From JAFMPW01 sp041743085 (lineage in GTDB: Bacteria > Bacteroidota > Bacteroidia > Flavobacteriales > Flavobacteriaceae): a stretch of 64,000 nucleotides of DNA. Below, one piece after another: positions 35,049-42,276 of the stretch (positions are counted from its first letter, which is position 1; the number at the start of each line of letters is the position of its first letter). The position numbers and the translations under genes were made by a program. Below the pieces are notes generated by a model. The model did not search any database, had not been told where the DNA came from, and saw only the letters and a program-made list of their open reading frames with translations. The stretch covers positions 124,001 to 188,000 of the forward strand of contig JBGTNL010000033.1 of assembly GCA_041743085.1 (NCBI GenBank), written 5' to 3'.

Positions 35049-37043
35049 TCAGAGCATCGCCAGAAAATCATCCTCAGTAATTATTGGCACCTTCAGGTCC
35101 CCGGCCTTGGTTTTTTTGCCCGGACCCATATTATCCCCCGCTACGACATAGTTCGTTTTTGAAGAGATTGATGAACTTACCTTACCCCCGTTGTCTTCAA
35201 TTAATTTCTTTAATTCTGTTCGACTTACTTTTTCGAAAACTCCGGAGACCACGAAACTTTGTCCCTTGAGTTTGTCCGTCTGATTTTGTAACTGGGCTTC
35301 CGACAATGAAAATTGCAAGCCGTAATCTTTTAGTCGGTTGATGATCTCAATATTTTTTTCATTTCCAAAAAAGGATACCACGCTTTCGGCAATCCTTTCT
35401 CCTATCTCGTCTACGGCAATAAGTTCTTCTTTAGAGGCCTTCATTAACGCGTCAATATTTTTATGGGCTTTAGCCAGTTTTTTGGCGACAGTTTCACCTA
35501 CGTACCGTATGCCTAAGGCAAATAGTACCCTTTCAAAAGGAATAGCTACCGAAGCCGCAACCCCGTTGACAAGATTCTCAGCTGACTTTTCGGCCATCCG
35601 CTCCAGAGGCAGTAACTGTTCTTTAGTCAATTTATAGAGGTCGGCATAGTTCTCAATCAGGTCTTCGTTAAATAGCAACTCTACCGTTTCTGCTCCAAGA
35701 CCCTCAATGTCCATGGCTTTGCGTGAAATAAAATGCTGAATGCGGCCTGTGATCTGTGGCGGGCAGCCCGTATCGTTAGGACAGAAATGTTGCGCCTCAC
35801 CTTCTTCCCTTAGTAATGCGGTACCGCATTCCGGACACTCAGAAATATACCCTGTGGGTATGGAATCTGCTTTTCTTTTCGTAAAGTCCACCCCAATGAT
35901 CTTAGGAATTATCTCTCCACCTTTTTCAACAAAAACCGTATCTCCTTCGCGGATATCCAATTTGGCGATCTGGTCCGCATTATGAAGTGATGCCCTTTTT
36001 ACCGTAGTTCCTGCCAGCAATACAGGTTGCAAATTGGCAACCGGAGTAATAGCGCCTGTTCGGCCTACCTGGTAGGTGATTTTATCTAAAACTGTCGACA
36101 CCTGTTCTGCCTGGAACTTATATGCCAAAGCCCATCTGGGGGACTTGGCAGTATATCCGAGCTCCTCCTGGTGCTGCAAGCCATTCACTTTAACAACGAC
36201 CCCGTCAGTCTCATACGGGAGTTCGCGCCTGTGTTGCTCCCAGTGATCTACAAATTCCATCACTTCTTCCGTGGACTTACACAATTTGGCAATTACAGGC
36301 ACCTTGAAGCCCCAACTTCTCGCTTTTTCCAACATTTCGAATTGCGTAGTAATTCCAAGGTTTTTGCCTGAAACACCGTACAGGAGACATTCCAGTGGCC
36401 GCGCTGCCACCAGGCTGCTGTCTTGCAGTTTCAGGCTTCCTGAAGCCGTGTTCCGCGGGTTCATATAGGGCTCTTCCCCATTGGCGATTCGTTCCTGATT
36501 CATTTTCGCAAAACCTTCCAGGGGTAAGACTATCTCTCCCCGGATATCAAATTTTGAAGGAAAGTCTCCTTTCAATTTCAAAGGTACCGATCTAATCGTT
36601 TTAATGTTGGTTGTTACGTCATCGCCCTGAAATCCATCTCCCCGGGTAATTCCCCTCATCAAACTTCCGTCTTCATAAATAAGACTTATTGAGGCACCGT
36701 CGTATTTTAATTCGCAGGTAAAGGCCACCTCCACGTCTCCAAGGATACGCTGAATTCGTTTCTCCCAATCTAACAACTCCTCTTTGGAGTAGGAATTATC
36801 AAGGGAGTACATCCGATGTTCATGAACTACCGTATTAAAGTTTTTCGTTACCTCCCCTCCTACTCTGATAGAAGGTGAGCTGGGATCGTAGAATTCAGGG
36901 TGCAAGGCCTCCAACTGCTGTAATTCCTTCAATTTCATATCAAAATCGTAATCGGAAATTGTAGGGTTATCAAGCACATAATAGTTGTGATTATGTTCCC
37001 GTAACTGCTTGCGAAGGGATTCTATTTGTTGTTTCGTATTCAT
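35049..37043 (-). CDS. ligA: NAD-dependent DNA ligase
   Basis: Seals nicks in replication and repair using NAD+. The 664 residues have the full set of domains. The Ia domain is 1-70. The adenylation domain carries the Lys in CELKYDGASISL and RGDGFQGDDVTTNI. The OB-fold follows, then a four-Cys zinc finger (CPECG near residue 408, CPNDTGC), helix-hairpin-helix repeats (about 440-580) and a C-terminal BRCT domain from about 590 (LKGQSFVVSGVFE). Nothing is missing. A 560-base gap with repeats separates it from prmC. Confidence 0.97.
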   Translation of the reverse strand: MNTKQQIESLRKQLREHNHNYYVLDNPTISDYDFDMKLKELQQLEALHPEFYDPSSPSIRVGGEVTKNFNTVVHEHRMYSLDNSYSKEELLDWEKRIQRILGDVEVAFTCELKYDGASISLIYEDGSLMRGITRGDGFQGDDVTTNIKTIRSVPLKLKGDFPSKFDIRGEIVLPLEGFAKMNQERIANGEEPYMNPRNTASGSLKLQDSSLVAARPLECLLYGVSGKNLGITTQFEMLEKARSWGFKVPVIAKLCKSTEEVMEFVDHWEQHRRELPYETDGVVVKVNGLQHQEELGYTAKSPRWALAYKFQAEQVSTVLDKITYQVGRTGAITPVANLQPVLLAGTTVKRASLHNADQIAKLDIREGDTVFVEKGGEIIPKIIGVDFTKRKADSIPTGYISECPECGTALLREEGEAQHFCPNDTGCPPQITGRIQHFISRKAMDIEGLGAETVELLFNEDLIENYADLYKLTKEQLLPLERMAEKSAENLVNGVAASVAIPFERVLFALGIRYVGETVAKKLAKAHKNIDALMKASKEELIAVDEIGERIAESVVSFFGNEKNIEIINRLKDYGLQFSLSEAQLQNQTDKLKGQSFVVSGVFEKVSRTELKKLIEDNGGKVSSSISSKTNYVVAGDNMGPGKKTKAGDLKVPIITEDDFLAML

Positions 37044-37103
37044 TTTTAGCTTCTACTATTCTGTTTGCCGAGCGGATCTCCCAGGGATACCATTATAATC
37101 CTC

Positions 37104-37272
37104 TTTAGTGTGGGGATTTTTAAATTCACCCACTATTTTCCCCACTCTTTTTCCTTTCTAGGGCGTTAAAATTTTTAACCGTAGCGCTGCTATGCTTGCA
37201 AATTTTGCCTTGCACAAAGAAAAAATAGCAACAAAAATTTAGTAAGTCAACTTAGAAATCACCACACTAGGA
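37104..37272. mobile_element. MITE-like element with terminal inverted repeats
   Basis: About 169 bases bounded by related ends. The left end reads TTTAGTGTGGGGATTTTTAA, and the complement of the right end reads TCCTAGTGTGGTGATTTCTAA. These agree at TAGTGTGG-x-GATTT-x-TAA-x-TT. No reading frame is seen inside. The right part (37204-37272) recurs in opposite orientation at 59101-59169 with 63 of 69 bases identical by eye. No target duplication was established. Confidence 0.6.
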
Positions 37273-37331
37273 GATAATCCCTGATAAGACCAATGCATTT
37301 TCAAAATAAAAAATTTCTTAAAAGTTTACAC

Positions 37332-37378
37332 GCCTCTGGCGGGCCACTATCCCTGCCTGCGGCAGGCCGGCCCGAGGC
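37332..37378. repeat. GC-rich nested palindrome
   Basis: Nested arms GCCTC/GAGGC, GGGCC/GGCCC and CCTGC/GCAGG fold into a cruciform-like structure. The inner CTGCCTGCGGCAG core resembles the palindrome at 30688-30712. It lies between ligA and the LOG remnant, and its base composition is far more GC-rich than the flanks. Confidence 0.6.
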
Positions 37379-37416
37379 AAGCCATAGGGGAATTACTTAG
37401 ATTAACACATTTCAGG

Positions 37417-37590
37417 TTAGACCTGATCTTTCTCTATCCATTTAGGCACAGGCAAGGGCTTATAGTCCTTCATTTTCTTTATCAGGCCACCGACAGTGCC
37501 ATCCAACAGTAACATATCCAGATTCTCCTGTTTCAAAAATCCCTCAGGCACCATTTTCTTTAAGTATATTCTTTTCCCCTGCCCCGTTTT
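37417..37590 (-). pseudogene. C-terminal remnant of a LOG-family gene
   Basis: The minus strand after the prmC stop codes, in the same frame as prmC, for about 58 residues ending at the TAA at 37417-37419. The sequence includes MVPEGFLKQENLDMLLLDG, LIKKMKDYKP and PVPKWIEKD. It resembles the last 50 residues of TIGR00730/LOG proteins (cytokinin riboside 5'-monophosphate phosphoribohydrolases), where an EGF-x5-LLL segment precedes a PP-x2-KW ending. No catalytic GGxGTxxE part is present, so only the tail survives. A small ORF from the ATG at 37554 could still be translated (45 residues). Confidence 0.6.
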
Positions 37591-37605
37591 CAAATTGGCT
37601 AATTT

Positions 37606-38454
37606 TTAACTTGAACCTTTCAACATTCGGTAGTTCCCGAACATATCTTTTCGAAGTTGGATTTCGGAAAAATCTTGATCTTCCAAAAGATCCTTGGTTT
37701 CTTCACTAAGATATTGATTGATCTCCAAATACAGGGCGCCGGCTCGTTTTAAATTCTTAACGGCAAAACTCACAATTCTCTCATAGAATTGAAGGGGTTC
37801 CCTGTCGGAGACAAACAAGGCCGCCGAGGGCTCATACTCTTTGACATTCTTATTCATTTGTTCTCTTTCCATTTCCCTGACATACGGCGGATTAGATACG
37901 ATGATGTCAAATTTTTCATCAAATTCCTTTGGTGCAAAAATGTCTCCCGTACTAAAGACAATTTTCACATTATTCAAAACTGCATTGAACTTAGCCACAT
38001 CTATAATTTCATCAGAGGTGTCTAGCGCATAGACTTTTGCCCCCGCTAAATATTTGGCAAGGGCAATGGCAATACATCCGCTACCGGTCCCAATATCCAA
38101 TATTCTTAATGCTGAATGCTGAATGTTGAATTCAGAAATAATCCATCGTACCAACTCTTCCGTTTCGGGCCTGGGTATCAGCACCTTTTCATTTACTTTA
38201 AACTGGAGATCCATAAAACTTGTTTCCCCAATGATATATTGAATGGGTCGTTCTAGTTTTAACCCCGCAAGGGCCTCAAAGAAGGGCTGTTCCTGTTCCT
38301 TTGAAATAATTATCTTTGGATCCAATGCCATTGCAAAACGTGCCAGTCCTAAATAGTGTTCAACCAGCACGTAAAAGAAGCTCGCTACTTCTGCTTTGGG
38401 ATAGATCGTATCCAGTTCCGAATGAAATATGTTCTTTATTTCCCTTAGGAGCAT
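37606..38454 (-). CDS. prmC: Peptide chain release factor N5-glutamine methyltransferase
   Basis: Methylates the GGQ glutamine of release factors RF1 and RF2. The 282 residues have an N-terminal helical recognition domain, the PIQYIIGETSFMDLQF segment and PRPETEELVRWI. A Rossmann methyltransferase domain has ILDIGTGSGCIAIALA, ALDTSDEIIDVA and the catalytic NPPYVREME. The linker NIQHSALR before motif I is encoded by heptanucleotide repeats (38108-38135). It is divergent from ribD. Confidence 0.94.
   Translation of the reverse strand: MLLREIKNIFHSELDTIYPKAEVASFFYVLVEHYLGLARFAMALDPKIIISKEQEQPFFEALAGLKLERPIQYIIGETSFMDLQFKVNEKVLIPRPETEELVRWIISEFNIQHSALRILDIGTGSGCIAIALAKYLAGAKVYALDTSDEIIDVAKFNAVLNNVKIVFSTGDIFAPKEFDEKFDIIVSNPPYVREMEREQMNKNVKEYEPSAALFVSDREPLQFYERIVSFAVKNLKRAGALYLEINQYLSEETKDLLEDQDFSEIQLRKDMFGNYRMLKGSS
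38108..38135. repeat. Heptanucleotide repeat inside prmC
   Basis: Four 7-base units on the plus strand (AATGCTG, AATGCTG, AATGTTG, AATTCAG) lie within the coding sequence at the linker between the N-terminal and methyltransferase domains. Three units equal seven codons, so gain or loss of three units would keep the frame. Confidence 0.65.
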
Positions 38455-38629
38455 CTTTTAAAATTCTTATTTTTTGTGGCATAACCTATTATATTGGTTG
38501 GCCAGCCTAACCCTTTGTCTCCCTCATCAATGAGACATTCCTGTTCTTCCTGAATGTCCTAAATTTGTCTGGTGAAGATACGTGAAATGAGCTTAAACCT
38601 AAAACCGAAAATACGCCTAACTTCGTATT

Positions 38630-39715
38630 GTGCCTAAGACTAGTGACATAACTAAAAGGAAACAGAGGACAGATGAAAAATACATGTCCCGGTGTATTCA
38701 ATTGGCAAAAAACGCTTTGGGAACTGCAGCCCCTAATCCAATGGTAGGCTGTGTTATAGTATGTGAAGGCGTTATTATTGGTGAAGGGTATACCAGCTGG
38801 TACGGGAGGGCTCACGCCGAGGCCAATGCCATTGCCTCCGTGAAGGATACTTCGCTTCTATCCAGGGCAACGCTCTATGTAACCCTTGAGCCCTGCCCGC
38901 ATTTTGGAAAAACCCCTCCCTGTGCCGACCTTATTCTTAAGCACGGTATTCCCGATGTTGTGATCGGCCTGGGCGATCCCCATGAAAAGGTTATGGGCAA
39001 GGGCATAGAGCGACTAAAAGACTCAGGATGCCATGTTACCATTGGCGTACTCGAAAAAGAATGTAGGGAACATCACAAGCGATTTTTGACCTTCCATGAA
39101 AAGAAGCGTCCTTACATCATTCTAAAGTGGGCGGAATCCAGAGATGGTTTCATGGCTCCGGAGCCTTCCGCAAGAAACCCGGTAAAGGAAGCTTTCTGGA
39201 TTACCAACAAACGTTCCAGGCAACTGGTACACCAATGGCGCAGTGAAGAACAGGCCATATTGGTAGGGACAAATACCGTGATTAGTGACAATCCTATATT
39301 GAACACCAGGGAATGGCATGGAAAGTCGCCCATTCGCATTATTTTGGATAAAAATTTGAGAATTAATAGCGGTTGCCAAGTGCTGGACGGAAGCTTGAGA
39401 ACGATTGTTCTTAGCCAAAAAACGGGACCCGGGAATTCCCCGGCCAATCTGATATACGAACACATAAACTTTAACGAAAATGTGCTGCTACAGGTGTGTG
39501 AAGTCTTGCATAAATATGATTTAATAAGTGTCCTTGTAGAAGGTGGCGCGGAAACTCTTAAGTCTTTTATCTCCAAAGGCTTATGGGATGAGGCTCGGAT
39601 TTTCACGGGTAATATTTCACTTAAAAAAGGTTTAAAAGCTCCTGCCATATCCGGGAGAAAAGTAAAGGAGTTGCCTGTTCGGGAAGATCAACTAAAAATA
39701 ATATCCAATGATTAA
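38630..39715 (+). CDS. ribD: Bifunctional riboflavin deaminase/reductase
   Basis: Catalyses the second and third steps of riboflavin synthesis: zinc-dependent deamination, then NADPH reduction. The deaminase domain (about 15-160) has NPMVGCVIV, the HAEANAI zinc site and PCPHFGKTPPC. The reductase domain starts near 170 (PYIILKWAESRDGFM) and contains VGTNTVISDNP and VEGGAETLKSF. The start is ambiguous. GTG at 38630 retains the conserved DEKYM that begins homologues; ATG at 38684 would lose it. I use GTG with reserve. The HAD gene overlaps its 3' end by 8 bases. Confidence 0.93.
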   Translation: MPKTSDITKRKQRTDEKYMSRCIQLAKNALGTAAPNPMVGCVIVCEGVIIGEGYTSWYGRAHAEANAIASVKDTSLLSRATLYVTLEPCPHFGKTPPCADLILKHGIPDVVIGLGDPHEKVMGKGIERLKDSGCHVTIGVLEKECREHHKRFLTFHEKKRPYIILKWAESRDGFMAPEPSARNPVKEAFWITNKRSRQLVHQWRSEEQAILVGTNTVISDNPILNTREWHGKSPIRIILDKNLRINSGCQVLDGSLRTIVLSQKTGPGNSPANLIYEHINFNENVLLQVCEVLHKYDLISVLVEGGAETLKSFISKGLWDEARIFTGNISLKKGLKAPAISGRKVKELPVREDQLKIISND

Positions 39716-40310
39716 AAACATCATTTTCGACTTTGGGGATGTCTTTATCAATCTGGATAAAACGGTGGTGGTGAAGGCCATGGCTCGCTACGGAATTTCC
39801 GGTAAGCATTCGGAATATGATGCAATTAACAAATTGTTTGAGATTGGCAGGATATCTCCGGAAGTGTTTCTGATGTCCCTTTGCGATATAATTCCAAAAG
39901 TTTCTCCACAGGAGCTGGAAGAGGTCTGGAATGCCATGTTGCTCGATTTTCCTGAATATAGATTAAATTTTATAGAAGCGTTGGCACGCGAAGGCAACTA
40001 CAGGCTGTTTTTATTAAGTAACACTAATGCATTGCATATACCTCATGTTTCGGAAAAAATGGGGACCAAGCAATTTGAGCGATTCAGAAATAGCTTTGAA
40101 GGTTTTTATTTGTCGCACGAAATACAGCTTAGGAAACCGGACAGTGAAATCTTTACTTTTGTCCTTCAGAAGCACTCTCTGGAAGCCAGGGAAACCCTTT
40201 TCATAGATGATACGGAGGAAAATACGAATGCTGCCGGGAAACTTGGAATACGAACCTGGAACCTGAAAGTAGGTACGGAAGACATTACCGATCTCAAAAC
40301 CAAATTGTAA
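39708..40310 (+). CDS. HAD family hydrolase (phosphatase-like)
   Basis: A 200-residue haloacid-dehalogenase-fold protein with motif I DFGDVFINLD (the second Asp replaced by a hydrophobic residue, as in the YihX/epoxide-hydrolase-like subgroup), motif II LLSNTNA, a motif III lysine in LRKPDSEIF and motif IV FIDDTEEN. It probably dephosphorylates a small metabolite, possibly the riboflavin intermediate left without a dedicated phosphatase, given its overlap with ribD. That link is inference from position only. The EamA transporter gene follows after one base. Confidence 0.82.
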   Translation: MIKNIIFDFGDVFINLDKTVVVKAMARYGISGKHSEYDAINKLFEIGRISPEVFLMSLCDIIPKVSPQELEEVWNAMLLDFPEYRLNFIEALAREGNYRLFLLSNTNALHIPHVSEKMGTKQFERFRNSFEGFYLSHEIQLRKPDSEIFTFVLQKHSLEARETLFIDDTEENTNAAGKLGIRTWNLKVGTEDITDLKTKL

Positions 40311-40311
40311 C

Positions 40312-41175
40312 ATGCTGGATCTTGCCTTTAGTGTTCTGTTTTCCAGCCTGATTTTCGTCATTTTTAAACTTTTTTCGGTATATAGGGTGCAAACCTTTTA
40401 TGCCATAGTAACCAATTATGTAGTCGCCGGCCTGGTAGGTGCCTTGTCCTATGATGGAATTCTCACAGCCAGGCAGGTACCCGGAAAAGAATGGTTTCCC
40501 GGAACACTTGCCTTGGGCATATTGTTTATTCTTGTCTTTAATGTCATGGCAAAAACATCTCAACGATTGGGCGTTTCAGTTGCCTCGGTAGCTACAAAAA
40601 TGTCGCTCGTCATACCGGTACTGCTGGGAGTGATCCTGTACCAAGAGATTTTGGAACCTGTAAAGATCCTGGGAATACTACTTGCTTTGGGAGCCGTATA
40701 CTTTGCATCCGTAAAAGAAAGATCGATATCCTTTAGAAAAGAAGCACTGATGCTTCCGTTCTTGGTCTTCCTAGGCTCTGGAATTGTTGATTCCAGTATT
40801 AAATATCTTGAGGAAACACGGGTTCCGAATGATGAATTTGCTTTGTTTACCGCCACCGTGTTTGCCTCGGCTGCATTAACTGGTATCACTTATATATTAA
40901 TCAGGGCAGTTCGAATACCCTTAAAAGTAAATTACCGAAACCTAGTTGGGGGAATCGCCCTGGGTATCCCCAATTTTTTTTCGATCTATTTTCTTCTCAG
41001 AGCGCTTCAAAGTGAAACCTTGAATAGTGCTTCTGTTTTTACCATTAATAACGTAGCTATTGTTATGTTCTCTACCTTATTAGCTATAGTACTATTTAAA
41101 GAACGCATGAATATAAGGAACTGGGCGGGTATTGTAATGGCTGTAGTAAGTATTTTACTGATTGCCCTGTCATAA
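40312..41175 (+). CDS. EamA/DMT-type transporter
   Basis: A 287-residue inner-membrane protein with ten hydrophobic helices in two EamA repeats (about 1-135 and 150-285), typical of drug/metabolite transporters. LGVSVASVATKMSLVIPVLLG in the first repeat and LNSASVFTINNVAIVMFSTL in the second are the matching helix-4 regions. The substrate is unknown; its position after ribD and a HAD phosphatase could suggest a flavin-related or unrelated cargo. The stop (TAA) overlaps the ATG of the broken yigZ gene. Confidence 0.85.
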   Translation: MLDLAFSVLFSSLIFVIFKLFSVYRVQTFYAIVTNYVVAGLVGALSYDGILTARQVPGKEWFPGTLALGILFILVFNVMAKTSQRLGVSVASVATKMSLVIPVLLGVILYQEILEPVKILGILLALGAVYFASVKERSISFRKEALMLPFLVFLGSGIVDSSIKYLEETRVPNDEFALFTATVFASAALTGITYILIRAVRIPLKVNYRNLVGGIALGIPNFFSIYFLLRALQSETLNSASVFTINNVAIVMFSTLLAIVLFKERMNIRNWAGIVMAVVSILLIALS

Positions 41176-41602
41176 TGGCAAGTCCGTCAGATAGTTACAA
41201 GGCAGTTTCCAAAGCATCGGAAGAAATACTACATAAAGACGGAAAAAGCATCCTAATGCCAACCATATTTGCTATGCCTGGCAAATAGGAACAGGGTATC
41301 CCTCGTATCGAGTCAATGATTACGGCGAACCGAATAATTCCCTAGGAATGCCGATCTACGGACAGATAAATTCCTACGGAATAACTGATGTTCGGGTTGT
41401 GGTCGTCCGATATTTTGGGGTTGAAGTAGGTGGCCTTATTAAGGCATACAAGACTGTGGCCCTGATGGCCTTTGAAAATTCTAAAATTGTGAAAAGGACG
41501 CTTCACCCGGAACTACAAATCGTAATTCCGGTCTTATACAATCCAATCTCCTGGTTCGGATGCAAGAGGCGAGGTAAAACGGAAACCCCGCCCGTATCCT
41601 GA
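41175..41602 (+). pseudogene. Decayed YigZ/IMPACT family gene
   Basis: The ATG at 41175 (TAATG overlap with the transporter) gives YKAVSKASEEILHKDGKS, matching the start of YigZ proteins, then runs to a TAG at 41286. From about 41252 the family sequence resumes in another frame: PNANHICYAWQIG, YRVNDYGEPNNSLGMPIYGQ, VVVVRYFG and VGGLIKAYKTVALMAFE, to a stop at 41602. About 25-30 residues are missing at the frame change, and the usual GGTKLGVGGL is shortened to GVEVGGL. The end is replaced by unrelated GC-rich sequence. Intact homologues have about 200 residues. Confidence 0.82.
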
Positions 41603-41645
41603 ACGCCAGCCCGAAAGATCATTCTGGCGGGGGGCGTTCGGGCGG
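41588..41645. repeat. GC-rich inverted repeat at the end of the yigZ remnant
   Basis: Arms CCGCCCG (41588-41594) and CGGGCGG (41639-41645) enclose a second pair, GAACGCC and GGCGTTC, and an inner CCAG/CTGG pair. It is strikingly GC-rich against its surroundings and lies where the 3' end of yigZ should be. Confidence 0.6.
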
Positions 41646-41665
41646 GTCCGATGCAACCGGAGAAT

Positions 41666-42064
41666 TTATTCATTAAGTCGCTCCAAAAGATAATCCGGAC
41701 ATTTTACAGGTCTCTTTTTTGCCATATCCATAAATACCAAAACCGTATTCGCTTCCACCAAAACCTCTCCCGCTTCATTGTAAATTTCATAGTCGAATTC
41801 TATCCTTACCGAGGGAATTTTTTTCAAGTTTGTTGCCACAGTAATAAGATCATCATAAAATGCAGATTTTTTAAAATTTAGCTGTAAGGAAATTACGGGA
41901 AGCATAATGCCCTTTTCTTCCATACTCCTGTAGGAAATCCCAAATGACCTTAACCACTCAACCCTTCCCATCTCCAGGTATTGCGCATAATTGCCGTGAT
42001 AAACCACGCCCATCTGATCCGTTTCTGCATAGCGGACCCTAAAAGATATTTTGTTAAAATGCAT
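41666..42064 (-). CDS. Acyl-CoA thioesterase (4HBT hotdog family)
   Basis: A 132-residue hotdog-fold thioesterase. The family motif RYAETDQMGVVYHGNYAQYLEMGR carries the catalytic Asp. SYRSMEEKGIMLPVISLQLNFKKSAFYDDLI is the substrate-lining part. It hydrolyses an acyl-CoA of unknown chain. It converges on the yigZ remnant and is divergent from dnaA. Confidence 0.9.
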   Translation of the reverse strand: MHFNKISFRVRYAETDQMGVVYHGNYAQYLEMGRVEWLRSFGISYRSMEEKGIMLPVISLQLNFKKSAFYDDLITVATNLKKIPSVRIEFDYEIYNEAGEVLVEANTVLVFMDMAKKRPVKCPDYLLERLNE

Positions 42065-42276
42065 AATGTTTCCTGTAAAAACGATATATTTAAGAGGTTA
42101 CCAAAATAAGCGGTTGAACATGCAAAAAAAAAAGGGAAAATTCAACCCTAAATGATTTTTTTATTAGAATTTTTGTTCACATATTTGTCTCACTTTAAAA
42201 AGGTCGGTCCTTATTGCCCTTTCTACAACCAGCTAACTTAGTTACTAACCAACAAAAAAATAAGACAAACTTTAAA
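42065..42276. other. dnaA upstream region
   Basis: This 212-base gap holds only AT-rich DNA. A minus-10-like CATATTTG at about 42179 is one base off consensus. I looked for DnaA boxes of the TTATCCACA type and saw none, so there is no support for an origin here. Confidence 0.4.

Noticed and set aside
41520..41560. tRNA-like segment (GGTTCGGATGC) in the yigZ remnant
   Set aside because: No cloverleaf arms or acceptor stem could be built around it.
42065..42276. Possible origin of replication next to dnaA
   Set aside because: No TTATCCACA-type boxes or unwinding repeats are visible.
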